Origin: Chitinophaga pinensis
GTDB lineage: Bacteria; Bacteroidota; Bacteroidia; Chitinophagales; CAMDFR01
DNA: 64,000 nt
Direction of reading: 5' to 3'
Assembly (NCBI GenBank): GCA_945860705.1
Contig: CAMART010000003.1
Coordinates: 1 to 64,000, forward strand
Part shown: in pieces, positions 28,187 through 39,417 of the stretch
Layout of the letters: every line of letters begins with the position of its first letter
Numbering within the stretch: the first letter of the stretch is position 1
Position numbers and translations under genes: made by a program
Notes under the pieces: model-generated
What the model was told of the DNA's origin: nothing
Database searches by the model: none
What the model saw: the letters and a program-made list of their open reading frames with translations, nothing else

Positions 28187-28972
28187 TTATTTTTTGCTTT
28201 TTTTGTTTTTCTTCGGCTCAGGTTTTACTTCAGTAGCTTTTTCTTTTAGTAGTATTTCTTTGTCGTAGTCTAGCTCTCCTCCTTGATATCCCATTTGTTT
28301 GAGCACCCAACCTTGTCTTTTTCGCATATATCCTGTAGGATTTGCCAAATCAAATTTTCGAGGATTGGGTAGCACAATAGACATCAATGCACATTGTGTA
28401 GTAGTAAGATTTTTTGCATCTTTTTTAAAATAAGTTTGTGCTGCAGCTTCAGCTCCATATACTCCATCGCCAAATTCAATCACGTTCAAATAAACTTCCA
28501 TGATACGTTCTTTGCTCCAAATTTTTTCTATCAAAAATGTAAAATAAACTTCTAATCCTTTTCTTATCCAACCTCTATTTGGCCAAAGAAATACATTTTT
28601 AGCACATTGTTGAGATATAGTACTTGCGCCTCTCGTTTTTGGTTTTTTCTTGCCTTCTTGTTTTTCGTTATACTCCATAGCTTTTTCAATAGCTTTCATA
28701 TCAAAACCTTCATGCACTAAAAAGTTTTGATCTTCTGCACAAAAAACAGCTAACTCTAATTTTGGATTAATATTTTCTTTGCTCACCCAATCTTTTTTTA
28801 TCTGAAAAGATTTGCCATCTGCCACTCGTTCAAAACCACGCTGAAACATAAGAATAGTATAGGGAACAGGAATAAACCTATATACAACTACTAATAATAC
28901 ACTCCCTATAAAAAAAGCAAGAATTGCTTTCCAAAAATAAGTAAGGTATTTTTTGAATCTATTTTTCATCAT
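28187..28972 (-). CDS. mtgA: monofunctional peptidoglycan transglycosylase
   Basis: GT51 motifs: FCAEDQNFLVHEGFD, GASTISQQCAKNVFLWPNR, KERIMEVYLNVIEFGDGVYGAEAAAQTYF. Confidence 0.92.
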   Translation of the reverse strand: MMKNRFKKYLTYFWKAILAFFIGSVLLVVVYRFIPVPYTILMFQRGFERVADGKSFQIKKDWVSKENINPKLELAVFCAEDQNFLVHEGFDMKAIEKAMEYNEKQEGKKKPKTRGASTISQQCAKNVFLWPNRGWIRKGLEVYFTFLIEKIWSKERIMEVYLNVIEFGDGVYGAEAAAQTYFKKDAKNLTTTQCALMSIVLPNPRKFDLANPTGYMRKRQGWVLKQMGYQGGELDYDKEILLKEKATEVKPEPKKNKKSKK

Positions 28973-29001
28973 ACAAATTTACAAGCAAATAATAAATATA
29001 A

Positions 29002-29033
29002 AAAAATCCCTCTCAAAATTGAGAAGGATTTTT
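29002..29033 (-). terminator. intrinsic terminator-like hairpin
   Basis: AAAAATCCCTCTCAA-AA-TTGAGAAGGATTTTT, one mismatch, lies 3' of the minus-strand MFS gene. Confidence 0.75.
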
Positions 29034-29220
29034 GTTTTGTATTCATGACACAGCATTTATTCACTCTCTATAAATTTGGCTTGTATATTATTAGATACTC
29101 TTTATATATTTTATAAACACAAACATAAAGCTCTATTAAATATAATCCAATAGCTTATATTCATTGTGACAGAGCAATGACAGAAAACAAAAGAATTTGA
29201 CAAATTGATGACAGAATACT

Positions 29221-30450
29221 TTATTCCAAATAATCTAAATCTTTATGAAAAGATTCTCGTACAAAATATAAACTAATGAAAGCAATAAGCATACAAATAC
29301 CACCAACTAAATAGCCACTAAATACCATACCTAGCGAACAGGTAATAGATAAATATTTGAATAATGAAGTAATAGGCCATACACTTCCTCTCACAAAATT
29401 AGGAACGGTATTGGTCACTGTGCTACGAATATTAGTTCCAAATTGCTCTGATGCAATGGTTACAAATAATGCCCAATAGCCAGTGCCTGCACCTAGAGCA
29501 AAACACATAAAATAAAATAATTCTACTGAAATATTTTTTAATACTAAATATAAAACTATACAAATAACAGATATCAATAAATAAGTCAGTACAACTTTCT
29601 TTCTACTTTTGAGAACTTGACTTAATAAACCACTAAATATATCTCCTACACATAAACCAATATATGAATACATAATAGCATCCTCTGTATGCACTTCTCC
29701 ACTTACGTTTAGCAATACAGCAAACTTTTTAGCATTACCCATAAGCACCGCTATTATAAACCAAATAGGTACTCCTACACCAATGCAGGTAATATATTTT
29801 AGAAAACGTTCTTTAGATTGAAAGAGCATAAAAAAATTGCCTCTTTGAACAGATGAATCATCTAAAGACTTATACATGCCTGACTCCAATGTACCAGCTC
29901 GCAATGCTAATAATAATAAGCCTAGAACTCCACCGATGATATATAGTGTACTCCAATCCAATCCACTTTTTTTCAATAATGCAGCCATAACTGCACCCAA
30001 TGCACCAAAGCTCACAATAATCATGGTGCCTATACCCCGCTTATCTTTTTCCATTGTTTCGGAGATGAGGGTAATGCCTGCACCTAATTCGCCTGCTAAG
30101 CCTACTCCTGCTATAAAACGAGCTACTGAATAGGTATTGATATCATATACAAATGCATTGCCTAAATTAGCTATCGAGTACAAAAGAATCGAACCAAATA
30201 ATACTTTTACTCTACCTATTTTGTCACCCATGATTCCCCATAACAAACCACCTACAAGCATCCCTATCATTTGAAAATTAAATAAACGTGTACCATACTC
30301 AAAAAGTTCTGTTTCTGTTTTATAACCTAGTGCTATCAAACTATCTGCTTTCACTACTTGAAACAAAATCAAATCATAAATATCTACAAAGTAGCCTAGA
30401 GATGCTACTATTACAAGTAAGTAGGGGATATTGTATTTTTTTAATGACAT
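29221..30450 (-). CDS. MFS transporter
   Basis: About 12 hydrophobic segments; GGLLWGIMGDKIGRVKVLFGS and GLAGELGAGITLISE motifs. Confidence 0.88.
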   Translation of the reverse strand: MSLKKYNIPYLLVIVASLGYFVDIYDLILFQVVKADSLIALGYKTETELFEYGTRLFNFQMIGMLVGGLLWGIMGDKIGRVKVLFGSILLYSIANLGNAFVYDINTYSVARFIAGVGLAGELGAGITLISETMEKDKRGIGTMIIVSFGALGAVMAALLKKSGLDWSTLYIIGGVLGLLLLALRAGTLESGMYKSLDDSSVQRGNFFMLFQSKERFLKYITCIGVGVPIWFIIAVLMGNAKKFAVLLNVSGEVHTEDAIMYSYIGLCVGDIFSGLLSQVLKSRKKVVLTYLLISVICIVLYLVLKNISVELFYFMCFALGAGTGYWALFVTIASEQFGTNIRSTVTNTVPNFVRGSVWPITSLFKYLSITCSLGMVFSGYLVGGICMLIAFISLYFVRESFHKDLDYLE

Positions 30451-30458
30451 AAAAAAAA

Positions 30459-31826
30459 TTAGATGCCTGCCATAGCTTCTATCAAATCATATTTAGTAAT
30501 GATACTATGTAGACCAGAATTTTCTTTTACTAATACAGCACTCATTTCTTTGCTAAGCATTTTACTGATGTCTGATGCAGTAGCTTCTATACTTACTAAA
30601 GGGAAAGGTGCATTCATCACTTCTTTTACTTTTTTATCTTTATTAAATGGATTTTCCATTAAATTTTCTAAAATAATTTTTTCTGTGATACTACCTACTA
30701 TATCTAATTCAGTACCTACAGGAATCTGACTCAATCCGTTTTCTTTCATCGTATGAAAAACAGTGGCTAATGTATCTTCAGGAGAAGCTATGATTAATTT
30801 TTTCATATTTTTTCTATCAATAATATTTCTAGCATTGATGACTTCATCTTTTAGATATCCACGCTCACGCATCCACTCATCATTATATATTTTTGCTACA
30901 TATCTACTACCATGATCATGGAGTATTATCACTACTACATCACCTTCTTTAAATTTGTCTTTCAATTGTAAGAGCCCTTGCATAACCGTACCTGCACTAT
31001 ATCCACAAAACAATCCTTCTTCTTTAGCCAGTTTACGAGCCATTATAGCTCCATCCATATCCGTCACTTGCTCTATATGATCTATCAAATTCATATCATA
31101 GTTTTGAGGTACAAAGTCCTCTCCTATTCCTTCTGTGAAATATGGATATACTTCATTCATATCTAATTGTCCTGTTTCTTTATATTTTTTCAATAAAGAA
31201 CCATATACATCAATACCATATACTTTGATATTTGGATTTTTTTCTTTTAGATACATAGCAGTGCCACATACAGTACCACCAGTGCCTATCGTAGTAACAT
31301 AGTGTGTTACTTTACCATCTGTTTGATCCCAAATTTCTGGACCTGTAGACTCATAATGAGCTTGTCTATTACTTAGATTGTCATATTGATTTAAGTGTAC
31401 ACTATTCGGGATTTCTTTAGCTAATCTTTTTGCTACTGAATAATACGAACGAGGATCTTCTGGTTCAACATTGGTAGGACATACAATAACATCTGCACCT
31501 ACAGCACGAAGAATATCAACTTTTGATTTACTTTGCTTATCAGTAGTAGTAAAAATACATTTATATCCTTTTACAACACTAGCTAAAGCAATACCCATTC
31601 CTGTATTACCGCTAGTGCATTCTATTATAGTTCCTCCTAGTTTTAGAGTGCCATTTTTTTCAGCATCTTCTACCATTTTTATTCCTATTCTATCCTTAAT
31701 AGAATTACCAGGATTAAAGTATTCTACTTTAGCAAAAAACTGACCAGGAATATCTTTAGTAAGTTTATTAATTTTTACAAGTGGTGTTTTACCTACTGTT
31801 TCGAGGATATTATTATAGTATTTCAT
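30459..31826 (-). CDS. cystathionine beta-synthase (PLP domain plus two CBS domains)
   Basis: GKTPLVKINKL, NPGNSIKDRIG, CTSGNTGMGIAL, GTGGTVCG; C-terminal CBS repeats. Confidence 0.9.
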   Translation of the reverse strand: MKYYNNILETVGKTPLVKINKLTKDIPGQFFAKVEYFNPGNSIKDRIGIKMVEDAEKNGTLKLGGTIIECTSGNTGMGIALASVVKGYKCIFTTTDKQSKSKVDILRAVGADVIVCPTNVEPEDPRSYYSVAKRLAKEIPNSVHLNQYDNLSNRQAHYESTGPEIWDQTDGKVTHYVTTIGTGGTVCGTAMYLKEKNPNIKVYGIDVYGSLLKKYKETGQLDMNEVYPYFTEGIGEDFVPQNYDMNLIDHIEQVTDMDGAIMARKLAKEEGLFCGYSAGTVMQGLLQLKDKFKEGDVVVIILHDHGSRYVAKIYNDEWMRERGYLKDEVINARNIIDRKNMKKLIIASPEDTLATVFHTMKENGLSQIPVGTELDIVGSITEKIILENLMENPFNKDKKVKEVMNAPFPLVSIEATASDISKMLSKEMSAVLVKENSGLHSIITKYDLIEAMAGI

Positions 31827-31843
31827 ATTTGTATATTTATATA

Positions 31844-31851
31844 CAAAGGTA
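31844..31851 (-). promoter_or_regulatory. -7 box (reverse strand TACCTTTG) upstream of CBS gene
   Basis: CAAAGGTA on + strand, 17 nt upstream of start 31826. Confidence 0.5.
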
Positions 31852-31908
31852 ATACTATTCTATTTGATATAGAAATACATACAATAAGTCAACTACTATG
31901 ACTGTGAT

Positions 31909-32688
31909 TTATTCCTTTATAGCTTTTTTGGGGAAATTGAATAAAAAAGAAGTAGCAAGAGGTACTGCAAATATAGCTACTGTAATACCAGATATTATTA
32001 AATCTGTTGACTCTGAATCAAGAAACTTTGTAATACCACTCTCTGGCATAAAATGTGTCACAATAGAAATAGTAAGTTTTACACCTAATATAGCTATCAC
32101 AATAAATGCTGCATATTCTAAGAATGGATATTTCTCCATCAAATTTACAAATGCTTGTGCCACAAATCTCATAGCTAAAATACCAATAAAAACACCAATC
32201 CAAATAAGTCCTAATTTATCTGTAAATGCTACTGCAGCAAAAACATTATCGATAGAAAATGCCATATCCATCAGTTCTATCAAGGCAACTGTAGCCCAAA
32301 ATTGACCTACCCAACCTATGATAGTTTTATAAATTTTATTTTCTTCTTTATTGTTTTCATCTCCTGCTTCGTCATCACTATCTGTTTTATTCATTTTACC
32401 TTTGAAAAAATCAAAAGCTAGATATAATAAATAAAGACCTCCAATAGGTTTTAGCCACCATACTTTTATCAACACGCCAGCCAATAATAATGCTAATCCT
32501 CTAAAAACATAAGCACCTATAATACCATATTTAAGTGCTTTTTTTCTTTGCTCGTGTGGTAAATCTAAAACCATAGTAGCTAATACTGCTGCATTATCAA
32601 CGGATAGTAGACTTTCTATTACTATTAAATTTAATATAATAATTAATGCTGATTGTAAATTGTCTCCGAATAATTCTGTAAAATTCAT
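31909..32688 (-). CDS. TerC family integral membrane protein
   Basis: ESLLSVDNAAVLATMV and MDMAFSIDNVFAAVAF signature motifs. Confidence 0.9.
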   Translation of the reverse strand: MNFTELFGDNLQSALIIILNLIVIESLLSVDNAAVLATMVLDLPHEQRKKALKYGIIGAYVFRGLALLLAGVLIKVWWLKPIGGLYLLYLAFDFFKGKMNKTDSDDEAGDENNKEENKIYKTIIGWVGQFWATVALIELMDMAFSIDNVFAAVAFTDKLGLIWIGVFIGILAMRFVAQAFVNLMEKYPFLEYAAFIVIAILGVKLTISIVTHFMPESGITKFLDSESTDLIISGITVAIFAVPLATSFLFNFPKKAIKE

Positions 32689-32704
32689 AAAACTATATTT
32701 TATG

Positions 32705-32712
32705 CAAAACTA
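32705..32712 (-). promoter_or_regulatory. -7 box (reverse strand TAGTTTTG) upstream of TerC gene
   Basis: CAAAACTA on + strand, 16 nt upstream of start. Confidence 0.5.
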
Positions 32713-32730
32713 GTAAAATATATAAGAATA

Positions 32731-33261
32731 TTATCTAATCGGATTTAATGAAAGCATCGTATTGTAGAAAACATCTATCTCATTCTGATTCAATGGTCTT
32801 TTTTCACTATGTAAATTAGCTATAATCCAATATTTAAAACGTTCACCACAATTGATATAAAATATATAATCATAAAATTGCTGATCTACTGAATACATTT
32901 TAGCTACACATTCATATGGAAAGTTTTTTACATTGATATTAAAAACCGATAATTTATCATATTTCATCTTATAATAATTGCTTATATATCCTACAGCGTC
33001 TGCTGTTTCTGGACTGAATTTGTCGATAATATAAAATTCAAATGGTTTGTATGAAGAAACTCTGGGTGTATATTTTATATGACCTTCATATAAAGATACA
33101 GTTTGAATCTGAGGCTGATAACCAGATGGTGTTTTTAATTGATATATATAATTTTTGCCAAATACAGTTTCAAATCCAGGTTTGATAAATAAATCTTCAG
33201 CAATTTGAGAATAGGTAATAGAAGTGAAAAATATAAAGAAAAAAAGTAATATTGACCTCAT
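32731..33261 (-). CDS. hypothetical secreted protein
   Basis: 176 aa with signal peptide MRSILLFFFIFFTSITYS. Confidence 0.65.
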   Translation of the reverse strand: MRSILLFFFIFFTSITYSQIAEDLFIKPGFETVFGKNYIYQLKTPSGYQPQIQTVSLYEGHIKYTPRVSSYKPFEFYIIDKFSPETADAVGYISNYYKMKYDKLSVFNINVKNFPYECVAKMYSVDQQFYDYIFYINCGERFKYWIIANLHSEKRPLNQNEIDVFYNTMLSLNPIR

Positions 33262-33315
33262 ATATATAAATTATGTTCTTTAATACGGATATATTAAAAT
33301 TTTGTTACATGTATT

Positions 33316-35175
33316 TTATACAACCGCAATGATATTAGGGTCATCGATTTCTATTTTAAGATTGTCAATAATAAATAATTGACGCTCCATAGTGTTTTTG
33401 CCCATATAGTATTCCAACATTTTTTTAATTGTTGTATTCTCTTTAAAAATCACTGGTGTAAGTTTTATATTTTCATTGATAAATTCTTCAAATTCTTCTG
33501 GACTTATTTCACCTAAGCCTTTAAATCTTGTAATCTCAGCTTTACCTTTTAGTTTTTCTATCGCATTTTTTCTTTCTTCATCGCTATAGCAATAAATGGT
33601 TTCTTTTTTATCTCTTACTCTAAATAATGGCGTTTCCAATATTTTTACATGGCCACCTTTGACTAGGTCTGGAAAAAATTGTAAAAAAAATGTAAGCAAT
33701 AATAAACGAATATGCATACCATCGACATCCGCATCAGTTGCTATCACTACATTGTTATATCTAAGATCGTCTATTGACTCTTCGATATTTAGAGCATGCT
33801 GCAATAGATTAAATTCTTCATTTTCATATACTACTTTTTTGGTAAGTCCATAACAATTTAGAGGTTTTCCTCTAAGACTAAATACTGCTTGGGTTTCTAC
33901 ATCTCTCGCTTTTGTAATAGACCCACTAGCACTATCGCCCTCAGTGATAAAAACTGTCGTATCTTGTTTTCTTTCACCTTTACCTTCGTTTAGATGTGTT
34001 CTGCAATCTCTTAGATTTTTATTATGTAGATTGGCTTTTTTAGCTCTTTGTTGAGCTAGTTTTTTTACTCCAGCCATATCTTTTCTTTCACGCTCGCTTA
34101 GCATTATTTTGCGAAGTAGCGCATCTGCTGTTATGGGATTTTTATGTAAAAAATCATCTAATTGTTTTGATAAAAATTCTCCTATGAAATTTTTCATAGT
34201 AAGTTTTTCATCCACATTTACAGTACCTAATTTTGTTTTTGTTTGACTTTCAAAAACTGGCTCTTGTATTCGAATACTTACAGCGCCTACAATGGCTGTA
34301 CGAATATCAACCGCTTCAAAATCTTTTTTATAATAATCTCTAATTGTTTTTACAAAAGATTCTCTAAATGCTGCTAAGTGCGTACCACCCATGATGGTGT
34401 GCTGTCCATTCACAAAAGAATAATATTCCTCACCATATTGATTGGCATGAGTGATAGCTACTTCTATATCTTCTCCTTTTAAATGAATGATTGGATATAC
34501 GATACTTTCTTCATCTACTTTTCTTTTTAGCAAATCTAATAAGCCATCTTTTGATGCATATTTTTGACCATTGAAATGCATAGTTAGGCCTGTATTAAGA
34601 TAGGCATAATTCCACATTTGGTTTTCTAAATACTCTGGTATGAAATGGTAATTTTTAAAAATAGCAGTATCTGGAGTGAAATACATACGAGTACCGTTTG
34701 CCTCATCAGTTGTAGATATTTTATGATCTTTTACAAGATTACCTTTTTCAAATTCAGCTATTTTTTTCTGGCCATCTCGTATACTTTCTACTTTGAAATA
34801 AGTAGATAATGCATTTACTGCTTTAGTACCTACCCCATTTAGACCTACTGATTTTTTAAATGCTTTGCTATCATACTTCCCTCCTGTATTTATCTGAGAA
34901 ACACAATCAATAACTTTACCTAATGGAATACCTCGTCCATAATCTCTTATATCTACACTATCTTTATTAACAGTTATTTCTACTTTTTTGCCATGTCCCA
35001 TTACATACTCATCGATGCAATTATCTATTACTTCTTTTATTAGTATGTATATACCATCATCTTGCGAAGAACCATCTCCTGTTTTTCCTATATACATACC
35101 CGGTCTTAGTCGCATATGTTCTTTCCAATCGAGCGAGCGTATATTATCTTCGTTATAATCTAAATTTTCTGCCAT
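33316..35175 (-). CDS. parE: DNA topoisomerase IV subunit B
   Basis: GHKL ATPase and [62 protein letters not shown]. Confidence 0.9.
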   Translation of the reverse strand: MAENLDYNEDNIRSLDWKEHMRLRPGMYIGKTGDGSSQDDGIYILIKEVIDNCIDEYVMGHGKKVEITVNKDSVDIRDYGRGIPLGKVIDCVSQINTGGKYDSKAFKKSVGLNGVGTKAVNALSTYFKVESIRDGQKKIAEFEKGNLVKDHKISTTDEANGTRMYFTPDTAIFKNYHFIPEYLENQMWNYAYLNTGLTMHFNGQKYASKDGLLDLLKRKVDEESIVYPIIHLKGEDIEVAITHANQYGEEYYSFVNGQHTIMGGTHLAAFRESFVKTIRDYYKKDFEAVDIRTAIVGAVSIRIQEPVFESQTKTKLGTVNVDEKLTMKNFIGEFLSKQLDDFLHKNPITADALLRKIMLSERERKDMAGVKKLAQQRAKKANLHNKNLRDCRTHLNEGKGERKQDTTVFITEGDSASGSITKARDVETQAVFSLRGKPLNCYGLTKKVVYENEEFNLLQHALNIEESIDDLRYNNVVIATDADVDGMHIRLLLLTFFLQFFPDLVKGGHVKILETPLFRVRDKKETIYCYSDEERKNAIEKLKGKAEITRFKGLGEISPEEFEEFINENIKLTPVIFKENTTIKKMLEYYMGKNTMERQLFIIDNLKIEIDDPNIIAVV

Positions 35176-35199
35176 TTTTATGTTCTATTAAATCTACTA

Positions 35200-35207
35200 C
35201 AAATATA
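35200..35207 (-). promoter_or_regulatory. -7 box (reverse strand TATATTTG) upstream of parE
   Basis: CAAATATA on + strand, 24 nt upstream of start. Confidence 0.5.
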
Positions 35208-35305
35208 CATTCGATAAAGCATAGGAACGAATACATGGTATATTGAGTATTCAACAATTTGTGTGTAAAAATTAAAACTGTCTACTTTTTTAAATAAATA
35301 ATAGG

Positions 35306-37219
35306 CTATTTGTTACTGTTTTTCTCAAATTTTCCCATATCGTTTTGTATGATAGTAATTGTTTCTAACATCCATTGTACAGCTTGAAGAATCTCTGTTT
35401 CTTTATATTTTGGCAATAATTTTATGATGGCTTGTAATGTATTTGGTTGAATGGAGATTTCTTTTAGAACTGCTTCACAAATAGAATTAAAAGAACTTGA
35501 ATCTAAACCTAATTTTTTCTTTTTCAAACATACATCACATACTTTGCAATCTTCTTGATTATCCTCACCAAAATACTTACTAAACAAAATATTTCTACAT
35601 ATATGAGCTGATGAAGCATAATAAATCATATCATTAAGCTTTCTTTCTTTGTTTTTATATCTTTTTTTTATAAACTGACTATCGAGTAGTACATTATTTT
35701 TATTGTGTCTCTCTTGCAAAAATTGGATCTTGGGAGAATTGTTTTCTGGAATATATTCTAGGTATTTATGTGACTGAAGTAATACTAAAGCTTTTTTGAT
35801 ATCAGGAATAGTTGTTTTTAATTTATTAGCTAAATACGATTCTTTTATATTGACAAAATTTTCAAATAATCCTTCATATGATCGCAATAATAATTTAATT
35901 AAAGGGTCATATTGCTTATGTGATATTTGTAATTTGTACAACTCTTCTTTATTGCAAGTTATCATTACTTTTGATTGTGAGTATATGGTCTCTGTAGCTT
36001 GGATTATTTCTTGCTGTTCGAGTATTTTCAATGCTACAAGTACTTTAGAAGGATTCAATGCATATTTTTGACAAAACTCTTCTATACTAAAATCAAAAGA
36101 TTCATTTTTACCACTACCTATTGCTAATAAAAAAAACTGACATAATAAATCATAGTAATATCTTAAGTCTTCTATGCTTACTTCATTATCCTTTAATTGT
36201 TGTATGGAGCTTGTTGCGTCTATTTTATGAAATAATAAAACAGCAAATGCTTTTTTTTCATCTCTACCTGCACGACCAGCTTCTTGATAATAACTTTCTA
36301 AATCTGGAGGCATATCCATATGTACTACTACTCTTACATCGGGCTTATCTATTCCCATTCCAAATGCATTAGTACACACTATTATTCTAGTTTTGTTTTT
36401 TATCCAATTGCTTTGTTTACGTTCTCTATCTTCATTGCTCAAACCTGCATGATAAAAATCTGCACTTATTTCTTGCTTATATAAATATGCTGCTATATCT
36501 TTTGTACGTTTTCTATTTCGAACATATACAATACCTGTGCCTGATACTTTTTTTAATATTTCACTAAGCTTTCCTAATTTGTTTTCTTCTTCTAAAACTA
36601 CATAAGAAATATTTTTTCTAACAAAACTTTTTCTAAATATTTGTTGATTTTTGAACTGTAATTTTTCTTGAATATCTTCTACCACATCAGCTGTAGCTGT
36701 AGCTGTGAGGGCTATACAAGACACCTTGGGCAACATCTCTCTCAACTTTACAATTTGAAGGTATGCTGGTCTAAAATCATATCCCCATTGACTGATACAA
36801 TGTGCTTCATCAATAGCTATAAGTGAAACATTCATCTTCTTTAATCGCTCTGAAAAAATATCTGTAAGTATACGTTCTGGTGATAGGTATAAAAATTTAT
36901 ATTCACCAAGCATTGCATTATTTAGCACTACATCTATTTGTTTGTAATGCATACTTGAATTTATAGTCGCTGCTTTTATTCCTCTATTTACTAAGTTATC
37001 TACTTGATCTTTCATTAGTGCAATGAGAGGAGAAATAACTATACACATTCCATCCATAGCCAATGCGGGAATTTGAAAACATATGGACTTGCCACCACCT
37101 GTAGGAAGCAATGCTAGAGTATCATTGCCTTCTAATACACTTTCAATGATTTCTTGCTGTGGATACCTAAATGTATCAAAACCCCAATACTGTTTTAAAA
37201 TTTCGTGTATTGTACTCAC
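35306..37219 (-). CDS. recQ: RecQ family ATP-dependent DNA helicase
   Basis: LPTGGGKSICFQIPAL, DEAHCISQWGYDFRPAY, ATATADV, GRAGRDE; zinc-binding CRNILFSKYFGEDNQEDCKVCDVC. Confidence 0.93.
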   Translation of the reverse strand: MSTIHEILKQYWGFDTFRYPQQEIIESVLEGNDTLALLPTGGGKSICFQIPALAMDGMCIVISPLIALMKDQVDNLVNRGIKAATINSSMHYKQIDVVLNNAMLGEYKFLYLSPERILTDIFSERLKKMNVSLIAIDEAHCISQWGYDFRPAYLQIVKLREMLPKVSCIALTATATADVVEDIQEKLQFKNQQIFRKSFVRKNISYVVLEEENKLGKLSEILKKVSGTGIVYVRNRKRTKDIAAYLYKQEISADFYHAGLSNEDRERKQSNWIKNKTRIIVCTNAFGMGIDKPDVRVVVHMDMPPDLESYYQEAGRAGRDEKKAFAVLLFHKIDATSSIQQLKDNEVSIEDLRYYYDLLCQFFLLAIGSGKNESFDFSIEEFCQKYALNPSKVLVALKILEQQEIIQATETIYSQSKVMITCNKEELYKLQISHKQYDPLIKLLLRSYEGLFENFVNIKESYLANKLKTTIPDIKKALVLLQSHKYLEYIPENNSPKIQFLQERHNKNNVLLDSQFIKKRYKNKERKLNDMIYYASSAHICRNILFSKYFGEDNQEDCKVCDVCLKKKKLGLDSSSFNSICEAVLKEISIQPNTLQAIIKLLPKYKETEILQAVQWMLETITIIQNDMGKFEKNSNK

Positions 37220-37232
37220 AGCTTATAGACTA

Positions 37233-37886
37233 TTATGAAATTATTTTACCATCTTTCATCACTAATTTTCTATCTGCTTTATCAGCAAATTCATTGTTGT
37301 GAGTTACTATGATAAATGTTTGAGACAATTCTTTTCTTAATAAAAAAAATAAATCGTGAAGTTCTTTAGCTCTCTCACTATCTAGATTACCGCTTGGTTC
37401 ATCTGCAAATACTACCGCTGGATTATTTATCAATGCTCTAGCTACGGCTACTCGTTGCTGTTCACCACCACTCAACTGACTTGGTTTATTATCTTTTCTA
37501 TGTGTAAGATGAAGCATGTCTAAAAGTTTTAGTGCTTTCTGTTTCGATTCGTTTTCTTTTTCACCTTTTATGAGTGCTGGTATACATATATTTTCTAATG
37601 CTGTAAACTCTGGAAGTAAGTGATGAAATTGAAAAATAAATCCAATTTGTTCATTTCTAAATTTATTTAAAGCATTATTTTTCAACAAATTTACTTGTGT
37701 ATTATTAATAAAAAGTGCTCCTTTATCAGCAGTATCTAAAGTACCCAAAATATGAAGTAACGTACTTTTGCCTGCTCCTGAAGAACCTACTATACTGATA
37801 ATTTCTGCCTTATCTACTTTTAGAGATACGTCTTGTAGTACATGTATATCTCCATAAGATTTAAAAATATTTCTAGCTTCTAACAT
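37233..37886 (-). CDS. ABC transporter ATP-binding protein (LolD/MacB-like)
   Basis: GSSGAGKSTLLHILGTLD, PSQLSGGEQQRVAVARAL, VVFADEPSGNLD. Confidence 0.92.
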   Translation of the reverse strand: MLEARNIFKSYGDIHVLQDVSLKVDKAEIISIVGSSGAGKSTLLHILGTLDTADKGALFINNTQVNLLKNNALNKFRNEQIGFIFQFHHLLPEFTALENICIPALIKGEKENESKQKALKLLDMLHLTHRKDNKPSQLSGGEQQRVAVARALINNPAVVFADEPSGNLDSERAKELHDLFFLLRKELSQTFIIVTHNNEFADKADRKLVMKDGKIIS

Positions 37887-37976
37887 ATAGTAAATGTATT
37901 ATTTTTTTAATAATAAATAGGTATAAAGTTGAAGAGTTTTATATATTAGTGTTTGAAAAAAAGATATTAATAAGAT

Positions 37977-39407
37977 TTGAAAAAATATTTAGCTATTATT
38001 GTTGCCTTTGTATTAATTATACTTGGTGTTTTCTTGATGAAAAAACTTGTCATAAAACAAAAAGCTGAGCGATTATATGAAACAACTAGATTTAGAAATC
38101 TATCCTCTATAGTTCAATCAGAAACATTTATAGTAGGTACTACTATCAATCCTATCAGTTTTTATTATTACAAAGATACTAAAGCTGGCTTTGAATATGA
38201 AATAGCAAAAGAAATAGCAAAAAAACTAAATCTAAATCTACAAATAATAACTGTGGCCAATGATTCTACTTTATATAGTATGATGCGCAAAGGTCAAATA
38301 GATATGGCTATGAATAAATTCTTGAGTATTGATAATAATTATTCAAAAGATTTTGAGTATACAAATAATATATATAAATCTCATTTGCATTTAATCAGTT
38401 TTAGTAATAAAGATACTAGTAAAACAGCTATAGATAAAAGAATTGCTTATTCAAAAGTCATTATACCTAGTCAAGAATTTAACCATTTACCTTTAGATTA
38501 TATTACTAAGTATCTACCTAAAAATACAAATATTATTTTTGATGACACAGCATCTTCATTTGAACTGATGAAAAAGCTTGCAAACAAAGACAGCATCATG
38601 TTGCTGACTTGGGATTATATGTATGAATTATCTAATCTTGATGAAATAAAAAAGTTTAATAGTAAAGAAATATTAACAGAAAACGAAATGACTTTTATAG
38701 TTGCCAATCAAAATATTGAACTTTTAGATACTATTAATTTTATTATTGAAAAATTTAAAAACACTAAAAAGTATAGTGATATTACTAAAAAATATCTTCA
38801 AAATAATGAAGTAGTAACAATAGATATTAATGAAAATGAAACCGCACTGAGCATTCCTAAAAAATATAGAAAAGGTGCAATTTCACTATTTGATGAATTG
38901 ATAAAAAAACATGCGAAACAAAATAAACTAGATTGGAAACTTGTAGCAGCTGTGATTTATAAAGAAAGTAGTTTTAATCCTCAGGCAATAAGTCCTTATG
39001 GGGCAAGTGGGCTAATGCAACTAATGCCTGAAACTGGGAAAAGATTTGGAGCAGATAGCTTATTAGATCCTGAACAAAGTATAAAAGCTGGTTGTGCATA
39101 CCTAAAATATCTTAATAATTATTGGAGCAAAAAAGTAAATGATAGTACTCAGATAAAATACTTTGTACTAGCTTCATACAATAGTGGTCAAGGGCACATT
39201 ATAGATGCTCAAAAATTAGCTGAAAAATACAATTCAAATCCAAATATATGGTTTGAAAATGTAGAATTATATCTTAGTCTTATGTCAGACCCTAAATATT
39301 ACAATGACCCTGTGTGCAAACTTGGCTATTGTAGAGCATCAGAAACAATCTCTTTTGTAAGAGTAGTTAGTGCTAAGCACAAACAATATATAGATACTGT
39401 AAAATAA
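37977..39407 (+). CDS. lytic murein transglycosylase F-like protein (solute-binding domain plus SLT domain)
   Basis: TTG start; periplasmic solute-binding-like N-domain; SLT motifs VAAVIYKESSFNPQAISPYGASGLMQLMPETGKRFG, LASYNSGQGHI. Confidence 0.88.
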   Translation: MKKYLAIIVAFVLIILGVFLMKKLVIKQKAERLYETTRFRNLSSIVQSETFIVGTTINPISFYYYKDTKAGFEYEIAKEIAKKLNLNLQIITVANDSTLYSMMRKGQIDMAMNKFLSIDNNYSKDFEYTNNIYKSHLHLISFSNKDTSKTAIDKRIAYSKVIIPSQEFNHLPLDYITKYLPKNTNIIFDDTASSFELMKKLANKDSIMLLTWDYMYELSNLDEIKKFNSKEILTENEMTFIVANQNIELLDTINFIIEKFKNTKKYSDITKKYLQNNEVVTIDINENETALSIPKKYRKGAISLFDELIKKHAKQNKLDWKLVAAVIYKESSFNPQAISPYGASGLMQLMPETGKRFGADSLLDPEQSIKAGCAYLKYLNNYWSKKVNDSTQIKYFVLASYNSGQGHIIDAQKLAEKYNSNPNIWFENVELYLSLMSDPKYYNDPVCKLGYCRASETISFVRVVSAKHKQYIDTVK

Positions 39408-39417
39408 CTAAATATAT

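Noticed and set aside
31909-32688. Tellurite-resistance (ter) operon
   Set aside because: Single TerC-family membrane protein with no other ter genes; TerC homologues are widespread and more likely metal-homeostasis proteins.
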